From contig JAPDRO010000010.1 in NCBI GenBank assembly GCA_030247885.1, positions 620,001 to 684,000 of the forward strand: a DNA stretch of 64,000 nt. Reading direction: 5' to 3'. How positions within the stretch are numbered: the stretch's first letter is position 1; every line of letters starts with the position of its first letter. Positions 54,094 to 63,902 of this stretch are shown one piece after another. Source of the DNA: Taxawa tesnikishii (nom. ined.) (taxonomy: Eukaryota > Ascomycota > Dothideomycetes > Dothideales). The translations under genes and the position numbers were made by a program. The notes under the pieces are model-generated. The model was not told the origin of the DNA. It worked only from the letters and a program-made list of their open reading frames with translations, and searched no databases.

Positions 54094-54997
54094 CTTGAAC
54101 CAAGATCCGCTATGAATCTGATAATGAGCTTTAGAGGTGAGCGAGACTCTACATAGCTCGTCCAATACTTATACTCCCATCTGGGCGAAGAACAGCTATA
54201 CAAAGCCATTGAATTGCCGGCGTAGTGAGCATGTCAGCTTTATCGGAGCTGCTCAGGCTTGAAGTCAGCCAGCCACAGAAGATGGTGCTTAGTATCTATA
54301 GGACCGAAACTAGTTCTAGACGTCTAGCGCTATCATTGGCAAGAGCGACGTGTCTAGTGGACATTTGTTTTCAACATAACCCAATGCAGTTGCATGCATT
54401 GCCAGCATAAACTTTACACCATTTCCGCAAAGGTAACCTTGTTCCGCTTCGCAGGTGGTCCAGAATCGTCTAGTAGCGGCGTGGCTGATTCTCGACGTTA
54501 TCGTTAGCCCGCTGCCCCATCTGTTCCCGCAAAGCTTCGATCGAAGCTTGTCCGTGCCACGCCAACCCTAGACGAATCACCGGCTTTGACCCTCCGTAGT
54601 CGCAAGTGCAAAAGATACCGTGACCTGCACGTCTTAGACTGTCAAATTCTAAGAACAATACAATCTTTTTCTAAAGCAGCGCCTTTGTCCAGTGTAAAAT
54701 TCGCTATGTAAGTTATCTTATGACTCATACCCTCGGTGAGGATCTCGCGCCAAGTCCTTTAAACTACTTCGAACCCCTGACCCATAGCGCTGCGCGCTAA
54801 GGATGAGTTTCCGCTTAATTTCCGTGAGTATCAAGTCAGCTAATGATTAAGCGTGTAGCTCCATCCCTCACCGAGGGAAAGACTTGGTTGGGAAGTTGTG
54901 ATTAGTCGAGGAGCTTGGAGGAATTCGGAAGCGCGGCCCCGACAGCCGAAATCTTGGAGGAGCGGCTGATCCATGAGATAACATATGAGTTCCCATA
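54094..54997. other. Intergenic, nothing recognised
   Basis: About 900 bp between the surface-protein gene and the next transposon. Only short frames are present. The proximal part should contain the promoter of the minus-strand gene. Confidence 0.4.
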
Positions 54998-56842
54998 ACG
55001 TAGTTCACCACCGAGCGGCCAACCACCACCGAGTGGCCCGCCTCACCAACCTTTGCCTATTACATGTCTATTGCCTACAATGCCACCACCACGTAACGCG
55101 CAGAAGACCTACAACGAAGGCACACTGTCCCTTGCTATCCAGGCTACCCAAGCCAAGACACCAGATACTACGAGACACGCAAGCAGAGCGTTTGACGTCC
55201 CCGAACGACGCTAAGACGACGACGCGACGGAACCCTCTCACGACGCGATACTCAGCCCAACTGCAGGAACCTTAGTAGCCTAGAAGAGGACGCAGTTGTG
55301 CGACGCATACTTGAGCTAGATGCGCGAGGGATAGGCGCTACAAGGACTATGGTCGGAGAAATGGCCAATGATCTACGCGCCGCGCGTGGGAAGGGCCCGT
55401 TGGCAAGAACTGGGTAGACAGGTTCAAGACGCGTATCGACGATATCAAGCTTCGACGCAGCCGTCCATACGATCGTCAGCGAGCCTTGAACGAAGATGCA
55501 CGCGTTATAGCGCCCTGGTTCAAGCTTGTAGAGGACACAAAGGCGAAGTACGGCATCCTGGATGAAGACACACACAACTTTGATGAGACAGGCTTCATGA
55601 TGGGCGTGATAAACGCTCATATGGTCTTCACAGGCACTGAGAAGCGGAACAATCCAAAGAAGATACAGCCGGGCAACCGGGAGTGGGTTACAATCATCCA
55701 GGGCATCTGCGCTAGTGGGTGGGCTATCCCACCCTTTATCATCTTCGGCGGCAAGGTCCTCATATCAAGCTGGTACCCAGGCCTGCCTCGTGATTGGGTT
55801 ATCGAGACTAGCCCTAACGGCTGGACGTCAAATGAGCTTGCTATCAGGTGGTTAAAGCACTTTGACGCGCATACAAAGGGGCGTACTATAGGAATGTATC
55901 GTCTACTGATTGTGGACGGCCATGAGAGCCACAATAGTCACAGTTTCCACAAGTACTGTGAGGAACAGAAGATTGTTGTTCTCTGCATGCCTCCACACTC
56001 ATCGCACCTGTTGCAGCCGCTTGACGTGGGCTGTTTTGCCCCCTGAAGCGGGCGTACTACACGGAGATTGACAGCTGGTCACGGTACTCAGTCACGCAAG
56101 TCAAGAAGAGAGCTTCTTGCCAGCCTTTCATATCGCTTTCGACAAGGCAATCACAAAGGAGAATATCCAGGCAAGCTTCAGAGGCGCTGGGTTGGTCCCC
56201 CACGACCCAGAGCGAGTGCTATCGAAGCTTGATGTGGTGCTTCGCACGCCAACACCTCCACCGGTAGAGGCCACCCTATGGGAATCCAAAACACCAGGCA
56301 ACCTGCAGGAGATAGAGGCCCAATCAACACTAGTCCGCGAGCGCATACAACAGCACAGAGAATCGCCTGTTTCACCTCTTCTGCAGGCTGTCAATTCGCT
56401 TGCCAAAGGCATAGCTATCATAGGTCATAATTCAGTGTTGCAGACCAGGGAAATCGCAGGTCTTCGCAAGGCAATAGAGGCAGCAACAGAGCAGCGCAAA
56501 CGCAAGAGGAAGTATGTTCGCACAGAGGAGAGCCTTGCAGTAGGCGACGTATTGGATCTGATTGCTGAGAAGGAGGGTGGTGGTGAGGAGGCAGCTGAAC
56601 AGCCTGCAAAGAGGGCGCGCGCGCAGAGGCACTGCGGGCGTTGCGGCAAGACTGGCCACAACAAGCGCACCTGCACTGCAGAAATAGTAGATCCAGGCGA
56701 TAGCGACGCTTCTGAATAGTACTGTAGTGCCTGGCAGATTGCAGCAGAGTGTAGTGGTGCGGAGGTAATAGACATGTAATAGACGCAACTTTAGTGGGGT
56801 GGGCCACTCGGTGGTGGTTGGCCGCTCGGTGGTGAACTACGT
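54998..56842 (+). mobile_element. Type II Fot1-like transposon, full length but broken (1,845 bp)
   Basis: TA duplications at 54996-54997 and 56843-56844. The ends read ACGTAGTTCACC, then ACCGAGCGGCC and ACCGAGTGGCC spaced 18 bp apart. The two ends are almost identical, pointing to fairly recent activity even though the transposase is disrupted. Confidence 0.95.
55080..56719 (+). pseudogene. Fot1-like type II transposase with zinc knuckle, several frameshifts
   Basis: ATG 55080 starts MPPPRNAQKTYNEGTLSLAI, and the first helix-turn-helix (RHASRAFDVPE) is followed by a frame loss. The frame 55486..56046 contains HNFDETGFMMGVINAHMV, YRLLIVDGHESHNSHSFH and HLLQPLDVGCFAP, so all three Asp are present. 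The frame is lost after CFAP and again before AFHIAFDKAITKENIQ. The frame 56117..56719 carries FRGAGLVPHDPERVLSKLDV, and the C-terminal CGRCGKTGHNKRTC knuckle (CX2CX4HX4C) near the end. About four small indels. Confidence 0.9.
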
Positions 56843-56844
56843 TA

Positions 56845-57150
56845 TGGGTACTATTAAGCTTTTACTGATACTCGTCTTGTTCTTCCTTGCCGCAGCCCCA
56901 CGTGCTAATGCAGGCTTGACTTCTCGCGCCAAATCTCAACTCGACAGCGCACCCAGTCAGAAATTGAAGCAAAGAAACAACGTCGCTACATTGTCATCTC
57001 CGAAAGTCAGCTTTTCGTTGTGTGGGTGGCGAGTCCTGTAGCTGAGCCTCGGACTACGGCTAGCGGAGAAGGTGGGCCTCGGTTCTGGCAAGCACTTATG
57101 AGACGGAGAAAACACCGAATCCGGGGCGCCAAGTAACGCAATCAGCATCT
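56845..57150. other. Intergenic, nothing recognised
   Basis: About 300 bp between the type II element and the kinase fragment, without supported features. Confidence 0.4.
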
Positions 57151-57500
57151 TTGCGAACCTTTGACTTGCTGCTGGCATCCGCCGCCAGGAGTCGCATCCA
57201 ACGCTATCGCAACGAATCACAACACGAGATGAAGCTCAGGTCCCATACGCTGTTTGATCAATCGAAGCTGCTTCTGTTCAATGTGTTCACGTTTCCAAGG
57301 CAAAACGTACACAAGCCCTACAGTCAACCCTTCTGCTCGAGACAATTACGGTCACTGACCATCCGACCGGACGTTCACTACTGCGCCGTTGAAGGAGAGC
57401 CACTACATCGATATCGTCCCGGAAGTTACCACCCAGTGCATTTAGGGGATGATCTTAAGGATGGTAGATATAATATCCTGCACAAGTTGGGCTTCGGAGG
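57151..57500 (+). pseudogene. SRPK-like protein kinase, N-terminal fragment
   Basis: The frame reads a basic N-terminus (MKLRSHTLFDQSKLL, from ATG about 57229), then VEGEPLHRYRPGSYHPVHLG and DLKDGRYNILHKLGFGG. This is the start of the kinase domain in fungal SR-protein-kinase-like genes (YRPGGYHPVHxGD...LGxGGxSTVW). The sequence stops within the glycine loop and continues directly as transposon sequence. All catalytic parts are missing. Confidence 0.78.
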
Positions 57501-58059
57501 CTGTCTTCAAGGCGAAACATACTAACACCGCATGGGTACCTAAACATACACCACGGGACTGGAGGTTCTCGACTAGCCGCAGCGGCTAGACGTCCGACAG
57601 TCACGGTTTTCAGTGGCTGACCACTGTTTTTGAGCCACTTACGCGGCCAGAGGACCCTACGGCACGGCGACTACTGACCATGGACGGTCATGGCAGCCAT
57701 ATGACTGCAAATGTAATCGCCTTCTGCATGGAGGATGCAATCGACTTGCTCATCCTGCCACCTTGTTGTTCGCACATACTCCAGCCGCTTGATGTTGGGG
57801 TGTTTGCGCCGCTTCAGCGCGCGCTAGCTTCGGAGACCGACGCCGCCTTACGACTCGACTCTAGCCGCATATCGTGCGTAGAGTGGACGGAGATGTACAT
57901 ACGCGCGAGAGCTGAGGCTGTTACAACGAGGAAGGACGATGAAGTGCCTGAAAACACATATAGCGACTCAGACTCAGACTGTATCATTGTTGCGGTGCGC
58001 AAGTAGCTATCGAATGTAGAAACCGGCGTTTTCGTGTCTCGCTTCCCCGCAGTTTACGT
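57500..58059 (+). mobile_element. Type I Fot1-like transposon, 3' fragment
   Basis: Begins in mid-transposase (TTCAAGGCGAAACATACTAA, KAKHTNT region), with stops, then reads HGSHMTANVIAFCMEDAIDL, HILQPLDVGVFAPLQRALAS. It skips most of the tail to end SDSDSDCIIVAVRK. The 3' end (RC) reads ACGTAAACTGCGGGGAAGCG, placing it in the AAGCGA terminal subfamily. Its flanking TA (58060-58061) is also the target of the next element. Confidence 0.9.
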
Positions 58060-58061
58060 TA

Positions 58062-60178
58062 CCGTGTCCGTGCGCGTGCCGCCCGGATTCGCGTGCCGCC
58101 CGATCAACACAAACTACACCCATACCTCAACGCGCCATGACTCAACGATCATGGCACGTATTGACGATGCGCTTATAGCGGTTGATGCGCTGAAGCCAGG
58201 AGAAAAACTCGTTTATCAGAGGATTGCTGATCAGTATGGTGTTGATCGCTCAACTCTGTCGCGGCATCACAAGCGCGTTCAGGCTGATCAGAGGACCAAG
58301 AACATCAACCAACAGAAGCTCACCCCACAACAAGAGGAGGAGCTTGTAAAGTATATAGAAGAGCTTACTGCTCGTTATATACCTCCTACAAGAGAGACGA
58401 TAGGCAGTTTTGCGTCATCAATAGCCACAGAGCCAGTGAGCGAGAGCTGGGTTACCCGCTTTATCAACAAGTACTCTATCCATCTCATCTCTCAATACTC
58501 AACGGGTATGGACACCAATCGCCACAACGCCGACTCCTACACCAAGTACAAGCTCTACTTTGACTTGTTGCAATCAAAAATTAGCCAATACAATGTTGAC
58601 GCGGCGCATACGTACAATATGGATGAGAAGGGCTTCATGATCGGAGTCACCTCTAGAACAAAGCACGTGTTCAGCAGACGTATGTGGGAAAGGAAGGAGG
58701 TCAAGGCATCACTTCAAGATGGCAATCGTGCCTGGGTGACGCTTGTAGCGTGTGTGTGCGGTGATGGATCAGCATTGCCGCCAGGCCTCCTATACGAGTC
58801 TACCAACAACACCATCCAATCAAGCTGGGTGGAGGAAATCAAGCCAGGGGTACACTCCGTACTTGTTTCCTCGTCACCTTCAGGCTGGACGAACAACGAG
58901 ATAGCCCTGGCTTGGCTTAAACAGGTGTTTGATCGCTACACCAAGGCCAAAGCTCGAAGAAAGTATCGGCTATTGATACTTGACGGCCACGGGTCCCATG
59001 TGACGATGGACTTCATTGACTACTGCGACCAGAACAAGATACTTCTGGCTATACTTCCTCCTCATTCGACCCACACGCTCCAGCCACTTGATGTGGTGAT
59101 GTTCAAGCCTCTATCAACTGCGTACTCAAAGGAGCTTACAACGCACCTTCATAATGGCCAAGGACTGTCAGGTATTAAGAAGAGCGACTTCTTCCACCTG
59201 TTCTGGAAGGCCTGGATGGGCACGTTTACTCAGGGGCCGATACTCAGGTCCTTTGAGGCAACGGGGATAGCACCCCTCCAACCCAACGTCATCCTCCAAT
59301 GATTTGCCAAGGACTCCCCTGACAACTCTGACACAGATAGGAGCTCTGGTTCAGTGTATTCTGGCGAAGACTGGCTCAAAACAGAGACTCTGTTGCGCAA
59401 AGTTGCCAAGGATGAAGGCAGTAGAGAGCTGAAGAAGATCAAGCGCTCACTCCACCACATCTCAGTTCAAAACACAGTCCTCCACCACGAGATTGCAGGC
59501 CTCGAAGAGGTTCTCAAGACTCAGAAGAAGCACAAGAAGAAGAGCAAGCCCCTTGAGTTTCAGCATCACAAGGACTACCACGGTGGAGCCGAGTTCTACT
59601 CTCCTAGTAGAGTAGAGAAAGCACGCTTACGTGAGAGGGTTAAACAACAAGAACAGGAGGCAGAGAAGCTCAAAAAAGCAGAGATGGCTGAGATAAGGCA
59701 CGCCAATAAGCTGTACAAGGAGAAGATCGCGCAGGAGAGGCGTGAGCAGCGGGTGATAGCGAAGGAAGAACGCAACCGGCTCAAAGCTGTTAAGGCTGCT
59801 GAAGTCGCCGAACGCAAGGCTGAGAGAGAGCGTCAGAACCAAGCTCACAACGCTGCAAAAGCTCTGCAACTATCCCAAGGAGGCAAGCGCAAGGCCTCAC
59901 AGAGTGCAGCACCCAGAAAGAAGCAGAGTTGTGGTGGTGCAGCTGCCTGTAGTCGTGCTATTGCTGCGCCGCGTTCCCCGTCACCACCAGCTACATACAA
60001 CACTCGCGGCCGCAAAATCCTTCGACCAAGAAAGTATTGGTGACAAAGTTCATCGCATATGTCTGTATAGTGCTCCACCAAATCATCCTGTGATAATAAC
60101 AACTGTGTGTGGCTTTACAGCCTCATCTTTGAGTGACCTGTCGGGGTGAGAAATCGGGCGGCACGCGCACGGACACGG
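58062..60178 (+). mobile_element. Type III Fot1-like transposon, full length (2,117 bp)
   Basis: TA at 58060-58061 and 60179-60180. The ends read CCGTGTCCGTG, then CGCGTGCCGCCCG twice with 17-bp spacing, followed at the left by ATC. Both ends agree. One long transposase reading with a single stop lies inside. Confidence 0.95.
58151..60043 (+). pseudogene. Fot1-like type III transposase, one in-frame stop
   Basis: ATG 58151 starts MARIDDALIAVDALKPGEKL. The helix-turn-helix blocks are VYQRIADQYGVDRSTLSRHH and ESWVTRFINKYSIHLISQ. The core reads TYNMDEKGFMIGVTSRTKHV, RLLILDGHGSHVTMDFIDY and HTLQPLDVVMFKPLSTAY, with the three Asp intact. TGA at 59300-59302 lies after QPNVILQ where the sister copy at 44499 has an Arg codon. 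The same frame then continues FAKDSPDNSDTDRSSGSVYS and the K/E/R-rich coiled-coil tail to RKILRPRKYW, a total of 630 codons. The stop falls after the complete catalytic domain, so a truncated but catalytically complete protein could still be made. Confidence 0.92.
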
Positions 60179-60398
60179 TAAGCGGCGTATCGTGAGTTCA
60201 AGGACGTCGGCTTTTCGAACGCGTTTTGCCCTTTCCCCGCGTCAGACATTAGACAGACAGGCGCGCCGCTTACTGCCGTGCTTCTTCAAACACTGACCAT
60301 GTACATCCTCACTTATTCTCCTACAATCACTTTCGTGCTGGCTGACCACTATCAATCATTTCTTCTCAGCTTCACTCTGCGTCGGCCTGAGGCGTAGT

Positions 60399-61760
60399 AT
60401 GGCTAGGAAGCGCCGTGTCAGTGAAGTCACACAACCAACGCAAGCTGCGCCGCCATCACATGCGCCGACCTCCAAACGATGCAAAACCCCGCCACCGGAC
60501 CTCAGTGGGGCCTCCGTAGAGTCTCGCACGTTGAGAACACAAATCGAGAAGTTGACTGCATACTTCGAAGAATGCGACAGAAACGGCAAGCCTCCATTCA
60601 ATGTTCAATACGGACGTGCTGCCGGCGCAAAAGGGAAAGCAAAATCAAAGCAAAGCGGGTCTGGGGATATTCGTGTCCAATTCGGGTTGCAAGGGGTCAA
60701 ATACCTGGAGGACACCTACGTCACCATCCAGCCCGCAGCGAAATGGGCCCAGCTCAAGCGCTACTCAAGATTCGCGGGTACGTGAGGCTGAACCGCTGTG
60801 GTACGCTACCAGACTAAGTGATAAACTAGTTGGCACCGAGACGATCGGGAACGGTGAGATCATCCTCGTAGACCACGGAGAGACAGGACAAGATACCGAC
60901 ATAGGCGCGAAGATCAAAGCACGTGGAAACATTAAGAAGAATGTTATAGATGTTGCGCATCAGTGGAAAGCGCAAGTGCACGACACGCGCGCCTTGAACG
61001 AGAACCGGGTTTTCATCCTTGTCTCCTGGCTCAACCGGCCGAGCGATCTCCCGACCGGGCCTGCACCGTATCATGCCAAAAACGAGCTCATACCCACCAA
61101 TGAGGTTTGTATCATCGATGCGATGACTGTGAACGGTCCCTTGAATGTGGTGCATTGGGACGAATACGACGACACTGCCGCGCCGCCCGAAGAAGATCAA
61201 TACTTCTGGAGACAGACCTACAACTACATCACCAAATCCCTATCGGTACGTAAGAGCAGAAGAACAGTCGGTGCAGGGGCTAAGCGGGAACGCTATAGAA
61301 GCTGCGAATGTTGTGTGTGGATGAACAACCACATAATCCTGACCGGATCATGGTTCAATGCAGCAACCCTGCATGTCGATTATGGTTGCACGATCAATGT
61401 ATAGCTGACGAAGCCGCAAGACGAGCAGCTGCTGCAACATCTATGACGCAGCTAGGACAGACATCTTCGAACGGCAGTGGCGCGACCGAAGGTGACTCTA
61501 TGGAAGCAGGAGCGGGCAAGCCCGATCTTGAAGGTGCTATAGCTGTTAGCAAGGTGGCTGGAGTGGAGGCATATGTGTTCATTAAGGCAACCAAGTCTTC
61601 GACCGAAAAGAGAGAATGGTTGAAAAACGAAGAACTGAAGATGGGTTCGGTGAATCAAAGCCAAGTCGTCATCATCGATAAGAGAGGGAAGGATGAACGA
61701 AGGAGGTCGGAGCGGGTGAGGTGCCTCAGTTGTCGAACTGTCATCGGAGATCACGGTTGA
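60399..61760 (+). CDS. BAH-PHD chromatin protein, 3 exons, 418 aa
   Basis: This is a nuclear protein that would read histone or nucleosome features. Exons are 60399..60777, 60830..61245 and 61299..61760. The introns are 60778..60829 (GTACGT...CTAG, 52 bp) and 61246..61298 (GTACGT...TATAG, 53 bp), in phase. After a basic, Pro-rich N-terminus comes TYVTIQPAAKWAQLKRYSRF. The BAH domain follows with TIGNGEIILVDHGETG, NRVFILVSWLNRPSDLPTGP, YHAKNELIPTNEVCIIDAMT and YWDEYDD-like/DQYFWRQTYNYITKSLS. The PHD finger is KLRMLCVDEQPHNPDRIMVQ, CSNPACRLWLHDQCIADEA. The second zinc Cys usually found two residues after the first is not present (CVD), so the finger may be degenerate or the splice site of exon 3 slightly different. 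The C-terminus ends RVRCLSCRTVIGDHG, a common end block. Confidence 0.85.
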
Positions 61761-62053
61761 GCGCAACGATCTGATAGAGGTGTTAACAACATGGGCTTAG
61801 TACAGTCTTCTGCTTTATTGCAGCCAGCTTCAAGTTGTGCATGTTTCCTGTGCGAGGACTTAGACTGCCGACTGTCAACAACGAGTCGAGGTTGCGTATC
61901 TATAACAAACCAAGCGCATGTTGTTTTTACTGGTTTGACTAAACAGCACTTGACTGGGCGCTAATAAGTCGTTGCAGAGCTCTGACGATTGAAGCGCCTA
62001 AGACTGTAGGGTTTAATCATGGTCGGGTAGAGCACGAGCGCAAGACTGCATTA

Positions 62054-63902
62054 ACGTAAACCGCGGGGTAATGGAACAGGTGGGGTAATGGAACACTCGA
62101 ACGCGACCCTTCTAGCTTCAACTACTATTTGCGCACCGCAACAACAATACTGTCAGAATCTGAGTCGCTTACTACAACTTCCGCCTCTTCTTCTCCACTA
62201 CTCTCGAGCGTCTCCTCAATTGGGCGCTTGCGTGGCCGTCCACGTGGCTTTTTAGTCGATGACTCCGCTTCTGCTGCCCTCGCTATCTCAAGCACTTCTT
62301 CCGTACTAAACACGAACTTCCCTTTCAATGCGACCCGCTTGCCCTTCTTCCGAGTCTTTCGCATGTTGAGAAGCTTCTCCTGTTCTTCTACCTGTTTGCG
62401 TAAAGTAACGAGCTCGCTATGCGTCACTTCAAAAGCGCGAGTCATCCGCTCCGCATACCGCTTCGCCGGGGATGGAGCATCCTGGATCGCCTTGATCGTG
62501 GAGTTGAACAGCGCGTTTGCTTCGCGTAGCTCGGTGCCGTCTGGTGGAGAGCTATCTATTAGCGATAGGTCTAGATCAGGTTGTTGTGGAGGCGTGTGAG
62601 GTTGTGTATCCGCCGTAGTTGGCTTCGTAGGCAGCTTGTTAAGCACCGTTATAGGGCTTAGCGGCACAAGACCTGCCCCTCTCCATCCACCGAGGATGTT
62701 GTTAGTTGTAAGCGCCCTCGCCCTTGCGCGGATATACATCTCCGTCCATTCCACACGCGATATGCGGCCGGAGTCAAGTCGCAAAGCGGCGTCGGTTTCC
62801 GAGGCTAGCGCGCGCTTTAGCGGTGCAAACACCCCAACATCGAGCGGCTGGAGTATGTGCGAACAGTGAGGCGGCAGGATGAGCAAGTCGATCGCATTCT
62901 CCATGCAGAAGGCGATCACTTTCGCTGTCATATGGCTGCTATGGCCGTCCATGATTAGCATTCTTCGTGTCGTAGGGTCGTCAGGTCGCGTCAAAGGGTC
63001 GAAAACCGTAGTCAGCCACTGCAAACCGTGACTGTCGGACGTCCAGCCGCTGCTGCTAGTCGAGAACCGCCAGTCTGGAGGCGTATGTGCAGGTACCCAG
63101 GCGGTGTTGGTGTGTTTGGCCTTGAAGATGATCAAGGGTGGCACAGCTTCCCCAGCAGCGCTCACACACTCGATCGCCGTTATCCACTCTTGCCGGCTTC
63201 CAACCTGCTTCCAGCTAGATGTCTCACGTATGTTGACCAAAGCTCTTGACGACTGACTCGCTCCGACAGCAAAGCCAGACTCGTCCATGTTGTAGACGCG
63301 CTCTGGAGGATAGTTGTGTTGCACAAACAGTTCTGTCACTGCGTCAAACCACCTCTTTACGGCGTCATGACTTGTCGCGTTGAAGCGCGCACTCTCGATC
63401 TGACGAGTCCAGATGCTAGCTATCTCAGGATGGCGGGTTTTGAAGCGGTCGAGCCACTTCTCGCCAATCGGTCGAGGAGAAGGTCGCGAAGTCCTCGATA
63501 GCTGCACGCGTTCGCGTCGGATTTCTTCGGCCATTTGCACGACTAACGCAGGCGAGGCAGGGAAGCCGGTACGTGTAAGACGTGTAATCCATCGGACTAG
63601 TGTCTTCTCTTCCGCGTTTGAGAGAATTTGATCCGATTCATGCGCTATAGCGCGCGAAGTCCGTCCGGCCATACGCGCGCGTAGAGTTGAGTAGGGGACG
63701 CTAAACGCGCCTGCAGCCTTGCGAATTGACTTGAGTTCCTTTCTTTCAAGCGCAGAGATGGCGTCCTGTATATCAGCTTCAGTATAGGCGAGTTCGTTAG
63801 GTGTAGGAACATCCATGGTGGGTAGCAGTAATGGTGGAACATAGGAGAGTCGCGTTTCGGTGGTTCGCTTCCCCACCTGGCTCGCTTCCCCGCGGTTTAC
63901 GT
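62054..63902 (-). mobile_element. Type I Fot1-like transposon, whole, with unlike ends (1,849 bp)
   Basis: TA at 62052-62053 and 63903-63904. The outer 11 bp (ACGTAAACCGC) are the same at both ends, but the paired inner units differ. The transposase 5' side has GGGGAAGCGAGCCAGGT and GGGGAAGCGAACCACCG. The 3' side has GGGGTAATGGAACAGGT and GGGGTAATGGAACACTC, as in the 18259 element. Length is identical to the 18259 element. The transposase is intact. Confidence 0.96.
62125..63816 (-). CDS. Fot1-like transposase, 563 aa, intact
   Basis: ATG 63816 starts MDVPTPNELAYTEADIQDAI. An upstream in-frame GTG-type start would lie in the terminal region and is not used. Domains are as in the 18345 copy: psq-type helix-turn-helix (1-60), CENP-B-type helix-turn-helix (KWLDRFKTRHPEIASIW), and a catalytic core with VYNMDESGFAVGASQS, RMLIMDGHSSHMTAKVIAF and HILQPLDVGVFAPLKRAL (DD35D). 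A leucine-rich coil, an AT-hook (RGRPRKRP) and an acidic end (SDSDSDSIVVAVRK) follow. From residue about 60 onward it differs from the 18345 protein at only a few percent of positions, but in the first 50-60 residues at roughly a third, where it resembles the fragment at 3540 instead. It looks functional. Confidence 0.96.
   Translation of the reverse strand: MDVPTPNELAYTEADIQDAISALERKELKSIRKAAGAFSVPYSTLRARMAGRTSRAIAHESDQILSNAEEKTLVRWITRLTRTGFPASPALVVQMAEEIRRERVQLSRTSRPSPRPIGEKWLDRFKTRHPEIASIWTRQIESARFNATSHDAVKRWFDAVTELFVQHNYPPERVYNMDESGFAVGASQSSRALVNIRETSSWKQVGSRQEWITAIECVSAAGEAVPPLIIFKAKHTNTAWVPAHTPPDWRFSTSSSGWTSDSHGLQWLTTVFDPLTRPDDPTTRRMLIMDGHSSHMTAKVIAFCMENAIDLLILPPHCSHILQPLDVGVFAPLKRALASETDAALRLDSGRISRVEWTEMYIRARARALTTNNILGGWRGAGLVPLSPITVLNKLPTKPTTADTQPHTPPQQPDLDLSLIDSSPPDGTELREANALFNSTIKAIQDAPSPAKRYAERMTRAFEVTHSELVTLRKQVEEQEKLLNMRKTRKKGKRVALKGKFVFSTEEVLEIARAAEAESSTKKPRGRPRKRPIEETLESSGEEEAEVVVSDSDSDSIVVAVRK

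Noticed and set aside
62129-63631. Several plus-strand Ser/Thr-rich frames within the 62054 element
   Set aside because: Shadows of the intact minus-strand transposase. The same shadow frames appear antisense in the 18259 copy.
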